From Agapanthus africanus (taxonomy: Eukaryota; Streptophyta; Magnoliopsida; Asparagales; Amaryllidaceae), in assembly GCA_030015575.1 (NCBI GenBank), contig JASDDO010000028.1:21617154-21681153 (forward strand): a stretch of 64,000 nucleotides of DNA. Reading direction: 5' to 3'. This document shows, piece after piece, positions 46,966 through 58,804 of the stretch. Within the stretch, counting starts at the first letter, position 1; each line of letters begins with the position of its first letter. Both the position numbers and the translations under genes were made by a program. The notes under the pieces are model-generated. The model worked only from the letters and a program-made list of their open reading frames with translations, searched no databases and was not told the DNA's origin.

Positions 46966-48282
46966 ACATTGATCATATTATAATATATAAAGCATAGCAA
47001 GTTCTACATGTGGCATGGAAATTACTAGTAATGTGTATGTTTCAGCATGCGAGTTTGTGATTGTGTCATATGGCAATTACTAGTAAAGGTATAAGTGTTC
47101 TAGTGTATACGTGTCATTGCAGTTATCAATGATGTGTACGTGTAGCATGTGCATTTGTGTTGGTGCCGAATGGTAATCATTAGTAATTGTGCAAGTGTCC
47201 TAACAATTGTGTTCGCGAAAGTATAGTAAAGGAAAAGAAATATAGTATTGGTAAACTGAGCATATTCATGATAACCATACTAAAGTGAAACTCATGAAAT
47301 TTACTAATTAACGGACAAGTTTCAATAAACATGGCCTGAATCGTAAGCATATCAATTTCATAAAGTATCAATTTAAATATGTTTCATGGGGGTGCTATAC
47401 GCTATCCATCTGATTTCCCACTCATAGATTCGAATATCTATGTACCAACTGGAGCACTATCTAGTCGAATCTTATGACTGTCGCGCCTCTCCTCATCGCA
47501 TCAGAATCTCCCGCACTCGATCCTATAACTAATAATAATCATAAACATGCAAGAAAACCCCATTAATATCTATATAAACCAAAGCAAACTAAACACGGTG
47601 CAAAACACAAGTTAATCATGCAAAAATAAAGTATCATACGTCTGAAGCTTAAGGCTCAGACGTCTGAAGAAGACATAGACAGATAAGCGACGGACGTCTA
47701 ATGAAGGGTGTATAGACGTTTGACCCAAAATACAAGGAAACCCAGAGAACGGCCAGAAGTCTGAAGATAAGCTCAAATGTTTGAAAAAAATCACGAGCCC
47801 AAACAGAGAAAACACAAACATCTAAAGCTCTAAGCTTAGACGTCAGAAGAAGGAAAAATGCTGCTAAAAAAACTAGGATTTGCAAAATACTTTAAAACAA
47901 AACTTTTGCTAAAACCTGCCCTCTACAATTTCAAAACAGGTTGTAACAACAAGAAAACTTGCACTAATACACTACAACTATAAGTAACCATTTAAAATTC
48001 TATCTGCGCAAGCTTTAAACCATAAAAACATGATTTTTAAGTAGAAAATATAATTTTCATGGCAAATAAAACTTAAAACTTGAAAAGTAAAAGACAATAA
48101 ATTGAAGAGGAGATCAAAGCTTGTACGAAGCTACTTGAAGAATTGATAATGACCTCTACTTGAAGAAATGAGTTTGATGTTGAGGAGATAAATGAGAGGG
48201 AGGGAGAGAGGGAGAGCTAGAGTTAGTGAGAGTGAGGGAAAATTTTGGAGAGAAGAAAGAAAATAAAAGGAGTATGTAAACA

Positions 48283-48893
48283 TATTGTAATACTCGTGTC
48301 CGCTATACGGTTTTATTTATAATTAAATAAATTATTTATACGGTTAGTTGTTAATATATTATGATTCATATATATTGAATGTTACTTAATATGTTCATGT
48401 TTGTGAAATTTTGTAAAAAGGGTTTGATGTAAATTTGATTTTGGTGAGGGGATTTGTGAAAAGGTCTCAAACCATATATATTCTCTCATGTTATTGATTT
48501 TTATTAATGGTGATTAATTTGATTTTAATTGTTACTAATTTGTATTGATTGTTTTAATTTTAATAATTGTTATTGATTCATGTTAATTTCCATCAATTGG
48601 TATTAACTGTGGATTAATATCATTAATTATCATTAATTGATATTAATTTGTATTTTAATTTAAAAATATCTATATACCTAAAACCCTAATCCTAGCTAAT
48701 TTGATATCCAAACCCTAAACCTCAAGCCCAGTCCAGCCCCTCTATTTTTCCTCCTCTCTATTTTCTTTTCTCACAAGCCCAACACCCAGAAGCCCACAAA
48801 TCCAACCCCTTTTCTTTTTCCTCCCTTTTATTTCTCCCCCCGTTTATAATTTCCTCGAGCCCTCGCTAACGCTTCCCCTCTTCTCACAACCGC
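48283..48893 (+). mobile_element. Host sequence of nest E, possible LTR G (left part)
   Basis: It starts TGTAATACTCGTGTCC at 48286, right next to block H, and is pyrimidine-rich toward 48893. It continues after solo LTR E at 61978, as the ACCGC duplication shows. The joined sequence looks like the 5' half of an LTR in plus orientation, but no partner LTR is in the window. Confidence 0.4.
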
Positions 48894-49277
48894 TGTCACA
48901 TCCCGCTTCCCAATAGACGAAAATGGTGACGTGGCAAGCCCGCAGTATATTTATCCAGAGAAAATCATTCCCTAAATAAATATAATAAGCGTATTGAAAA
49001 AAATAATATACAATACAAGAATAAATTGAGTGTCACATCCCGCTTCCCGGTATACGGGGAGGGGACGCGGCGAGGCACGCGACGTATTTACTCAGAAATA
49101 AACACGCTAAGCGTATCTAAGCAATATAAAGTAAAATGTACATAAAAGACATGAATATAAATGAACAACAACTTTTATTTATTCAACATTTTTTATAATA
49201 CAATACTGGAAAGTAAATACAAGTGTAGAATGCAATGCCTAAACAATGGCATGATCTGAAAATAAAAAGAGTACAAG

Positions 49278-49361
49278 TCAATGCTCAGGATCTTCTGTGA
49301 ACTGCTCCAAGTGCTCCTGGCTGATCTTGAACTCCTCAGAGTCGGGTCCTCCTGACAACAT
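49278..49361 (-). CDS. 27-codon ORF in LTR D
   Basis: Positional homologue of the LTR C ORF: MLSGGPDSEEF start, HLEQFTEDPEH end, identical length. Amino-acid similarity is strongest in the first four and last eleven residues. The ATG again sits in the 3' arm of the hairpin (49352-49362 with 49384-49394). Confidence 0.5.
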   Translation of the reverse strand: MLSGGPDSEEFKISQEHLEQFTEDPEH

Positions 49362-51563
49362 TACAAAGAAGAAGAGAAATAGGAATGTCGTCAGCGAACA
49401 ATCGCTCGGTATGCCCCAAAAAAAGAAGGAGAAGAATAGACAGATAATAGAACATGTGAAGTAGATAATGTTATATTTGTTATACTAACGTAGTTGTTGT
49501 AGCTTGGTACAGAATATACCAGTGTATACGAGAGGAGTTCAACTTGCACCGTGGACTTTGGTAACCCGTAGTACAAGGCTCCGTAAAAAATACCATGGAA
49601 CAACGGCATGGATGTAATTACGTCTTTTAGTGACCACCTCGTGCCACTTTTAACATATTCCGTACCAGTCTATCCCTTTATAAACCTCGTAATGTTTATT
49701 GTATTGATTTTATTGATTGTATTGTATTGTCTTGTAATAAATGGAAGACTTGCCGAAACCATGATATCAGTAAACGGAATGGATATAAATGGATAGTCAT
49801 GTAATCAGAGTATATCCATGGTTCGGTTCAGTCATGTTCATGTTGATATGGATTGTATTCTGGCATTCATGGATTCATATTGAAATGGAGTTATACTTGA
49901 ATTGAATTCAAGTTAGATTGATTTCAGATTTGACCATGACTCGAACCGAGTCATACTTTTAAACAGAATTGAAGTCCTGATTGTTTTGGAGTTATCGGTA
50001 ACTGCTGCACATGGACGACAGGATTTGTGTTTTTTCCAAGATAATTACCGTGTTGATAACACCGTTGTTAGGTTGTCTAACTTAGATAGGCAAGCACCTA
50101 TACTCTCCGGCTCTCTGAGACTCAAGAGAACTGGTCCCGCTTAAACCTATGTTTACTAGGGTCCTTATTGTAAATTAATATAACTTGAGGGGGTTTTATG
50201 AAAAATAGTTTTGATATATTTTCAAAACATACCTCAAGTATTTAATTATCGTCTTTAAGGTTTTCATAATTGTAATTTTATAAAGTGAAATATTCTAGTG
50301 AATATAATCTAGTTTTCATTGTATATAGTATTTTAGTGTAATCTTGGAATGGTATTGAATTGTAAAGGTAGTTTCATGAAATTTGTGATTTCTTTTGATT
50401 TAGAAAACATGGAATATTTATAAAGTAGATATTTTGATAATATTTATATATATCTGAAATAGAATTTATTTATTAAATAGAAATTACATTTTTCTTAAAA
50501 ATTGCATTAAAAATTCCATCGAGATCGAATACTCCTTGCGGAGGTCTGCATCTCGCTCTACTAGGCCCGAGAATGTGTGATAACTCGTATTTTACGGAGG
50601 TCCCTAAAATGGGTTGTAGAGGTGTATTTGTAAGGAATTAAGTAATACACTTTTAAAGAAAATGTTTTTTGAATGTTTATGGTAGTTAATCGTAAACTCG
50701 TATTTTCCTATAAACTAATGTCCCAAGAGTTATCGTGCTATGTAAAAATGTGTGTTGTGATGAGCTAGGTCATTAACTCGTGAGTTTTCTAAAAGTGATA
50801 CAAGGAAATATGTTGAATTGTCGAAAGTAAAGTATATGCTATTTAACCGTAAAAATGCGATAAAAGTTGCATAATAGATTTTTTTGAGATGAAACTTATT
50901 CTAATGTGTTTGTTAATGATTATTAAACAATATATTAAAAATTTGTAGGTTTTTTATTAAGAAAAAAAATTAGATTTTTAAAGAATAGAGAATCGGAAGC
51001 CGGAATAACTCCGCTTTCGACGAGTTTTGCAAATGAGAAGTTTTAGAATAGCAAAAGAGGAGGGGATAGGGGACCTACAGATTGTAAAACAAGAAGAGAG
51101 AGAGGGGAAGCTATTGGAACCGTCGGGAAGTCGTTTCGTCGCCGTATTCTTTCCGAAACTTCGCCGGAATTTCGCCTCTTGCTAATTCCAATTGTATAAC
51201 TTTGGGACTTGGAAATTTTTAGAAAGTTTTTGTAATGGAATTCTGAATGAGGAGAGGTGAAAAGTAGCGTGGTATTTATAGGGAAAATTAGGGTTTAGGG
51301 TAATGAAGAATGGAATTAAAATGTGCATTAAAAATGAATTAAAGAGAGAAATTATCACTCTTTGGATGTTTTCAGAGTAAACAAACAATATGGGGGTAGC
51401 AGGGTAGGCGAAGGGGTTATGGGGTAAAATTTTGGGAGCATTTGTCACGGTGTAACAACCCTAAAATTTCTGTACAAATTTTTCAAAAAATACAGAAAGG
51501 GGTAATTGAGCCTGAGCACAAATTATAAATTTGATTTGCTTATGAATAGCAAGAAGGAGCTTG

Positions 51564-51617
51564 TAGCTCATTGGTAAAACTTTGCACTGCTGAACCAAAG
51601 CACCAGATTTCAAATCC
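51564..51617 (+). promoter_or_regulatory. tRNA-like A/B-box module in LTR C (5' copy)
   Basis: TAGCTCATTGG (A-box-like, 51564-51574) and GATTTCAAATCC (B-box-like, 51606-51617) with the spacing of a tRNA gene, and CTTTG/CAAAG able to pair between them. Counterparts are at 56092-56145 (plus), 59039-59093 (minus, LTR D) and 61802-61860 (minus, LTR E, A-box weakened). It could be a pol III promoter, a fossil SINE or tRNA insertion, or chance. Confidence 0.55.
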
Positions 51618-53992
51618 CATCAGCCACACTTTTTTTTTAAAATTAAATTCTTTTTAACTTTTTAGAAGCCCAAGAGTCTACACGAACACAACACGTAAAC
51701 TGAAGGGTCACACATAAAATAAACGAGTTCACTGCAGTAGACCAACCGACCCCGACACGTGGCGAGAGACGAGCCCCGACTCACCCGACTCGGGTCGGCA
51801 AAACGCCTAACTCGGCCGGCGCCGCCGGTCTGACTCGGCCAAAACCCAAAGTTTCTTTATCTCTGGCGACTCTTGAACTCCCCCCATAATCCCTGTATAA
51901 TTTTTTTACTGCACATTTACAGAGCACAATAAAACTCATATTTAATCCATTTTTTATTACAATTTTAATACACCATTTCACTACCCTAAACCCTAGAATT
52001 TTCCTATAAATACCACCCCTCAAATCACCACCGTCACTCACAAATCCCTGCCCAAACTCTCAAGAAAATTCCCAAGTTTTTTGTGTGCAAGTGGAGTTAG
52101 CAAAAGGGCGAAGCTCCGACGAACTTCCGACGACAATCCGAGGAGTTTCCGACGACGCCCGGCAACTCCCACCTCTTCCTCTTTCTCTCCTCTAGCCAAT
52201 CATCCAGTAAGTCCCTACTTCTTCATCTTTCCTCTATTATAAAAGCATTCAAAACTAAATCCCGACGGAAGCGGAGTTCGTCTGACTTCCGATTCGGTTT
52301 TTCTTTAAAAACTATAATTTTTCTTAATCAAGATACCTTCATATCATCATAAATTGTTTATTAAACATTAATAAACATCTTTAACAATTTTCATCACAAA
52401 AAATTGTTATATGCATCTTCTATCGCAATTTTACATTAAAATACCATAAACTTTAGTTTTCGACATAAACTTTATAGTACCTTTATACGTTTAGAAAACT
52501 CACGAAGTAATGACCTACCTCCTCACAACACACATATCTAATATAGCACGATGGAATTTGGTAACATAGATTCGGAAAATACGACTTTACATATAACTAC
52601 CTTCAACCATTAAAACCTTTTTTCTACAAGAAATGTATTTTAACAAATCTTTGCAATTGCACCTCTACAACCTATTTTGAGGAACCCGTTCGGGATGGTG
52701 CAGATTATCGCACATCCTCGGGCCTAGTAGAGTGAGATGCAAACCTCCACAAGGAGTATAAGATCTCGAAAGATTTAAAATACAATTTTCTTTAGAAAAT
52801 GTGATTTCTATTATAAATTAAACTTATATTTTTAATAAATAAATATATATGTAATTAATATCAAATTATCTATTTTTAATATTTATAATATTCCACATTT
52901 CCGAAATTCAAGAAGAACATTCCATTTACAAGAAAATACCATACAATTCCAATATTACAAATAAATACCATATATTATAAAACTAGGCCATATTCACTAG
53001 AAATGTCACATTGATAAAATATACATCCATGAAAACTCTAAAGACGATAATAAAATACTTGAGGTGTATTTTGAAAATTATACAAAATTATTTTTACATA
53101 AACCCTCTCAAGTTATACTAAATTACATAAGGACCCTAATAAACATAGGTTTAAGCGGGACCGGTCTCTTGAGTCTCGGAAAGCCGGAGATATGGGTGCT
53201 TGCCTATTTAAGGTAGACAACTTAACAAACGGTGTTATCAACACGGTAATTGTCTTTGAAAAAGACACAAATCCTGCCGTCCATGTGCAGCAGTTACCGA
53301 TAGCACCAAAACATAATTCAGGATTCAATTTCATTTTGTCTGAGTCAGACCGTATCTCAGTATAATCAATCTGACTTGAATATGATTCAAGTATCAAACT
53401 TCAATATAACATGGATCTATGAATCCTTCTATTCAATCTAATCAATCCATATTGACTGAACCGAACCATGGATATATTCCATCTACATAATTCTCTAGTT
53501 ACACCCATTTACTGATATCATGGGTGCCGAGCGGACGAGTACTGTTGTGCACTTTCTGCGGTTGACCAGTCAAACTTCCATGAACCAGCAACCTTCGCGC
53601 CAAGCGACGACCGCCCTTGTCCCTTTCTTTTTCGGCAAGTCATCCATCTATACAATTCAATTTACAAGACAATACAATACAAACAATACAAACAAGACAT
53701 CACGGGGTTTATAAGGGGTAGACTGGTATGGAACATGTTAAGAGTGGCACGAGGTGGTCACTTAAGACGTAATTAGATCCATGCCGTTATTCCGTGGTAT
53801 TATCGACGGAGCCTTGTACTCCTGATACCTTAGTCTCCGTGGAAAGTGAGACTTCTCTCGTATACACTGGCATCTTCTGTACCAAGCTACAAACAACAGC
53901 GTTAACATTAAATACAACATTATAACAATATACTCTCTATTCTGTCAATTCCATTCTTGTCTATTTACGGGACTTACCGAGTGATTTGTTCA

Positions 53993-54031
53993 CTGACGAC
54001 ATTCTCTTTTTTTTCTTTGGAATGTCGTCAG
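53993..54031 (+). promoter_or_regulatory. Conserved hairpin with pyrimidine loop (LTR C 5')
   Basis: CTGACGACATTC (53993-54004) and GAATGTCGTCAG (54020-54031) form a perfect 12-bp stem around a 15-nt U/C-rich loop. The 3' arm contains the ATG of the 27-codon ORF and ends in CAG, a possible 3' splice site. Homologous hairpins: 58432-58470, 49352-49394 (minus), 59426-59471 (minus), 62634-62677 (minus). Confidence 0.75.
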
Positions 54032-54105
54032 GTGATTCGAATCTTCAGGAGATCGAGCCCGCCTTCGAGGACTTGGATCAGCTAGCCTTCGATCCAGAGC
54101 TTTAG
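54022..54105 (+). CDS. 27-codon ORF in LTR C (5' copy)
   Basis: Acidic peptide beginning MSSGDSNLQEI and ending DQLAFDPEL. The 3' LTR copy (58461-58544) has the same length with three amino-acid changes. The LTR D copy (49361-49278, minus) is also 27 codons, beginning MLSGGPDSEEF and ending with a DPE-containing tail. In F the frame is kept until a one-base insertion, and in E it is offset after the first codon. Could encode a small leader peptide or act as an upstream ORF. No known family. Confidence 0.5.
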   Translation: MSSGDSNLQEIEPAFEDLDQLAFDPEL

Positions 54106-54544
54106 ATTACTTGTACACATTTACATTATGTATTTTCCATTTCTGCTATGCCACTGTTTAGGCATTGCTTTCCATTCCATGCATTTACTTTTCAGATGTA
54201 TTGTAAAAAAAATAATGTTAATAAATAAAGTTGTTGTTTATTTACATTCTGTCTCTTGTGCATTTTACTTATATTGCTTAGATACGCTTAGCGTGTTTAC
54301 TTCAGAGTAAGTACGTAGCGGCCTCGTCGCGTCCTCTGCCGTATACTGGGAAGTGGGGCGTGACAGGTTTTGTTGGTGGCCCATGCAGGTCAGAGCTGTA
54401 TGGAACCCTACCATGTAGTTCAGCACTGTATGGACGAGCCTAAGCAATATAACACAAGAACCAACAACTAAAACATTCTTTATAATTCATATTCCTTAAA
54501 TCTTATTATTTCATATACTTTGAATCTGTCCTAACCCACATTTT

Positions 54545-55660
54545 TCTTTCAAGGTTGTGGATTTCCCAAACAACACCAGCACGAATGTCAACAACACCCC
54601 CCCACCACTACCACTCACACCTGCTATCGTTGCTTCGATCAACGAGCAGATAGTTCAGCTTGAGACAATCCACAACCTTCTGGAAGGACAGCAGCAGTAG
54701 ACTGCTATCCTGATGAACCAACCAGAGACAGAAGCACCTGGGGTGAAGCAATTTAGGGCCTTGAACCCCAAGCAGTTTGCAGGAAAAGAGAGACCCTTAG
54801 AAGCTGAGGAATGAGCTCAAATCATTGAAGATGATCTGGCAGTGGCAGAAGTGCCAGAAATAGCTTGAGTTCGAGTTGCAAACCTGCAGCTTACTGACAA
54901 TGCACGGGTTTGGTGGAAGGCGGAAGAAAGCCGTCTTCATCAACCTATCAAATGGAAGACTTTCCGCGACATGTTCGACACAAAGTATTTCCCAGAAACT
55001 GCCCGGTTTAATATGGAACAACAGTTCATCTATCTGCAACAAGGTTCAATGTGGACCAAATTAGTAGATGAGTATGATGCTGAGTTTACCATGCTCAGCA
55101 GATAAGATAGGTCTCTATATTTCGATTTTCAAATATCACATACTAAACAGCTAACACTAGACCGCAACAGATTCACGGCACACTTGATACCGACTGCTGA
55201 GATCAGGGCCGGAAGATTTCAGCAAGTGTTGGACCAGGAAATCTAAGCTGAATTAGCTACAGGGGATTTCCCAACCCATGATTTGGCTTTGAAGGCTTCT
55301 CGACGATATGAGGCAGTGGTAAAGAGAAAGGGCAGACCTCAATCTGCCGGAGTGAAGCGCCCTGTCAATCAGATGGCAGGAGGAGCCTCTTCAAGGCCAA
55401 CTGTTGAACTCAGAAGACTGGAAGAAGCTAATAATCAACCAAGTCCCGACTTTTTCTTTTATTGTAAGATGGAAGGACACTTGTGGAAGGGCTGTAGGCG
55501 TGCAAAAGGCCTGTACTTAGTTTGCGGCGATTCCAATCACGGAATTGTGGCATGTCCTTATAGACGCAACTCAGCTCCCACACACACCAACCATTCGCAG
55601 CGGCCAGCTATCCAGGATCCTGCACCTCGTCTTGCACTCCCAGCTCCATCTCCTGCATAG
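54545..55660 (+). pseudogene. Gag of element C, multiply broken
   Basis: Gag-type sequence in changing frames with at least four in-frame stops. Order: FRALNPKQFAGKERP, LTDNARVWWKAEESRL, KWKTFRDMFDTKYFP and DEYDAEFTMLSR. An intact C-terminal frame (55283-55660) has the double zinc knuckle region CKMEGHLWKGC and CGDSNHGIVAC, in which the first knuckle has lost one cysteine. This is a chromovirus-like Ty3/gypsy gag pattern (inference). No pol follows. Confidence 0.88.
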
Positions 55661-55978
55661 CCTAATCACCAATTCCATCAGGAATGAGGAACATGTCTCG
55701 AGGGCAGAGAAACATACCCCAATGACAGAGGAATGTGCCCCCAGCTAGAAGGAATGAACCACGGCGTCAGGCTTTCCTTTTAGCGGCCGAAGAAGCTGAG
55801 GCCGTAGACCAAGGTAACCCTGGTAATTTCCTCAACTCTTTTCAAACCTTTCGCATTCTTTCATTCCTTCACATATTTTTCATACACTACCAATAGTCCT
55901 ATAACCAAACATTCCTTGAATCTGTTACACTTTCCTTTTACAAATTAAAAGGACGGAATTTTTATAAGGATGGTAGAA

Positions 55979-57355
55979 TGTAACAACCCTAAACTTTCTC
56001 TATAAATTTTTCAAAATATACAGAAAGGGGTAATTGATCCGGAGCACAAGTTATAAATTTGATTTGCTTTTGAATAGCAAGAAGGAGCTTGTAGCTCATT
56101 GGTAAGACCTTGCACTGCTGAACCAAAGCATCATAGTTCAAATCCCATCAGCCACACTTTTTTTTAAAATTAAATTCTTTTAACCTTTTATAAGCCCAAG
56201 AGTCTACACGAGCACAACACGTAAACTGAAGAGTCACACATAAAACAAACGAGTTCACTGCAGTAGACCAACCGACCCCGACATGTGGCGAGAGACGAGC
56301 CCCGACTCGCCCGACTCGGGCCGGCAAAACGCCTAACTCGGCCGGCGCCGCCGGTCTGACTCGGCCAAAACCCAAAGTTTCTTTATCTCCGACGACTCTT
56401 GAACTCCCCTCATAACCCCTGTATTATTTGTTTATTGCACATTTACAGAGCACAATAAAACTCATATTTAATCCATTTTTTATTACAATTTTAATACACC
56501 CTTTCACTATCCTAAACCCTAGAATTTTCCTATAAATACCACCACTCAAATCACCACCCTCACTCACAAATCCCTGCCCAAACTCTTATGAAAATTCCCA
56601 AGTCTTTTGTGTGCAAGTGGAGTTAGCAAAAGGGCGAAGCTCCGACGAACTTCCGACGACAATCCGAGGAGTTTCCGACGACGCACCGGAAACTCCCACC
56701 TCTTCCTCTTTCTCTCCTCTAGCCAATCATCCGGTAAGTCCCTACTTCTTCCTCTTTCCTCTATTATAAAAGCATTCAAAACTAAAGCCCGACGGAAGCG
56801 GAGTTCGTCTGACTTTCGATTCGGTTTTTCTTTAAACACTATAATTTTTCTTAATCAAGATACCTTCATATCATCATAAATTGTTTATTAAACATTAATA
56901 AACATCTTTAACAAGTTTCATCACAAAACATTGTTATATGCATCTTCTATCGCAATTTTACATTAAAATACCATAAACTTTAGTTTCCGACATAAACTCT
57001 ATAATACCTTTATACCTTTAAAAAACTCACGAGGTAATAACCTACCTCCTCACAACAAACATATCTAACATAGCACGATAGAATTTGGGAACATAGATTC
57101 GGAAAATACGACTTTACATATAACTATCTTCAACCATTAAAACCTTTTTTCTACAAGAACTGTATTTTAACAAATCTTTGCAATTGCGTCTCTACAATCC
57201 ATTTTGAGAAACCCGTTCGGGATGGTGCGGATTATCGCACATCCTCGGGCCTAGTAGAGTGATATGTAAACCTCCGCAAGGAGTATACGATCTCGAAAGA
57301 TTTACAATACAATTTTCTTTAGATTATGTGATTTCTATTATAAATTAAAATTATA

Positions 57356-57401
<46 letters not shown>

Positions 57402-58804
57402 TATCAAAATATCTATTTTTAATATTTATAATATTCCACATTTCCGAAATTCAAGAAGAACATTCCATTTACAAGAAAATACCATACAATTCCAATATTA
57501 CAAATAAATACTATATATTATGAAACTAGGTCATATTCGCTAGAAATGTCACATTGATAAAATACACATCCATGAAAACTCTAAAGACGATAGTAAAATA
57601 CTTGAGGTGTATTTTGAAAATTATACAAAATTATTTTTACATAAACCCCTCTTAAGTTATACTAAATTACAATAAGGACTCTAGTAAACATAGGTTTAAG
57701 CGGGACCGGTCTCTTGAGCCTCGGGGAGTCGGAGATATGGGTGCTTGCCTATTTAAGATAGACAACTTAACAAACGGTGTTATCAACACGGTAATTGTCT
57801 TTGAAAAAAATACAAATCCTATTGTCCATATGCAGCAGTTACCAATAGCACCAAAACATAATTCAGGATTCAATTTCTTTTTGTCTGACTCAGACCGAGT
57901 CTCAATATAATCAATCTGACTTGAATATGATTCAAGTATCAAACTTCAATACAACATGGATCTATGAATCCGTCTATTCAATCTAATCAATCTATATTGA
58001 CCGAACCGAACCATGGATATATTCCATCTACATGATTCTCCAGTTACACCCATTTACTGATATCATGGTTTCGGCAAGTCATCCATCTATACAATTCAAT
58101 TTACAAGAAAATACAATACAAACAATACAAATAAGATATCGCGGGCTTTATAAGTGGTAGACTGGTACGGAACATGTTAAAAGTGGTATGAGGTGGTCAC
58201 TTATGACGTAATTACATCCATGCCGTTGTTCCGTGGTATTATCGACGAAGCATTGTACTCCTGATACCTTAGTCTTCGAGGAAAATGAGACTCTTCTCGT
58301 ATACACTGGCATCTTTTGTACTAAGCTACAAACAACAGCGTTAATATTAAATACAACATTATAACAATATACTCTCTATTCTTTCAATTCCATTCTTGTC
58401 TATTTACAGGACTTACCGAGCGATTTGTTCGCTGATGACATTCTTTTTCTTTTCTTTGGAATGTCGTCAGGTAATTCGGAACTTCAGGAGATCGAGCCCA
58501 CCTTCGAGGACTTGGATCAACTAGCCTTCGACCCAGAGCTTTAGATTCCTTGTACACATTTAAATTATGTATTTTCCATTTCTGCTATGCCACTATTTAG
58601 GCATTGCTTTCCATTTCATGCATTTACTTTTTCGATGTATTGTAAAAAAAGAATGTTAATAAATAAAGTTACTGTTTATTTACATCCCGTCTCTTGTGCA
58701 TTTTACTTATATTGGTTAGATACGCTTAGCGTATTTATTAGAGAGTAAATACGTATTGGCCTCATCGCATCCTCTTCCCGTATACTAGGAAGCGGGGTGT
58801 GACA
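55979..58804 (+). repeat. 3' LTR of element C
   Basis: Same layout as the 5' LTR: tRNA-like module (A-box 56092), donor GGTAAGT (56733-56739), hairpin (58432-58470), small ORF (58461-58544). It differs by a (TA)n expansion at 57360-57395 and a deletion of about 90 bp near 58075 (53520-53630 in the 5' LTR), plus scattered substitutions. Confidence 0.93.
58461..58544 (+). CDS. 27-codon ORF in LTR C (3' copy)
   Basis: Same length and frame as the 5' LTR copy, beginning MSSGNSELQEI. The preceding hairpin has one G-U pair (CTGATGACATTC with GAATGTCGTCAG). Confidence 0.5.
   Translation: MSSGNSELQEIEPTFEDLDQLAFDPEL

Larger units (their letters stand above)
44912..48282 (-). mobile_element. LTR-like block H, about 3.4 kb
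   Basis: It begins TGTCACGGCTCG on the plus strand and ends near TGTAAACA, so TG...CA termini fit an LTR in minus orientation. It contains no gag or pol. On the minus strand a good 3' splice site (TTTCTTGCAG, near 45460) sits where the C/D/E/F LTRs have their hairpin. It holds two perfect-period tandem arrays. The related segment near 47389 matches 2708 onward. No target duplication was confirmed, so calling it a solo LTR is inference. Confidence 0.5.
51451..54365 (+). repeat. 5' LTR of element C
   Basis: tRNA-like module at about 51557-51627, TATA (CCTATAAATACC) at about 52010-52021, candidate splice donor AGTAAGT at 52206-52212, hairpin at 53993-54031 and a 27-codon ORF at 54022-54105. Everything after the TATA box would be a very long R/U5 leader of about 2.3 kb. 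Confidence 0.93.
51451..58804 (+). mobile_element. Gag-only LTR element C nested in D
   Basis: 5' LTR 51451-54365 (2915 bp), 3' LTR 55979-58804 (2826 bp), both TGTAACAACCCTAAA...GTGACA. The internal region is only 1613 bp and holds a dead gag and no pol, so the LTRs are longer than the interior. Purine-rich AAATTAAAAGGACGG (55942-55956) and AAGGATGGTAGAA (55966-55978) precede the 3' LTR. Flanking 5-mers CACGG and TGCGT do not match well. The right flank has a G run that may have mutated, or recombination may have altered one end. Confidence 0.9.

Noticed and set aside
51557..51627. Functional tRNA gene
   Set aside because: No acceptor-stem pairing and no clean 7-nt anticodon loop; retained only as a tRNA-like module.
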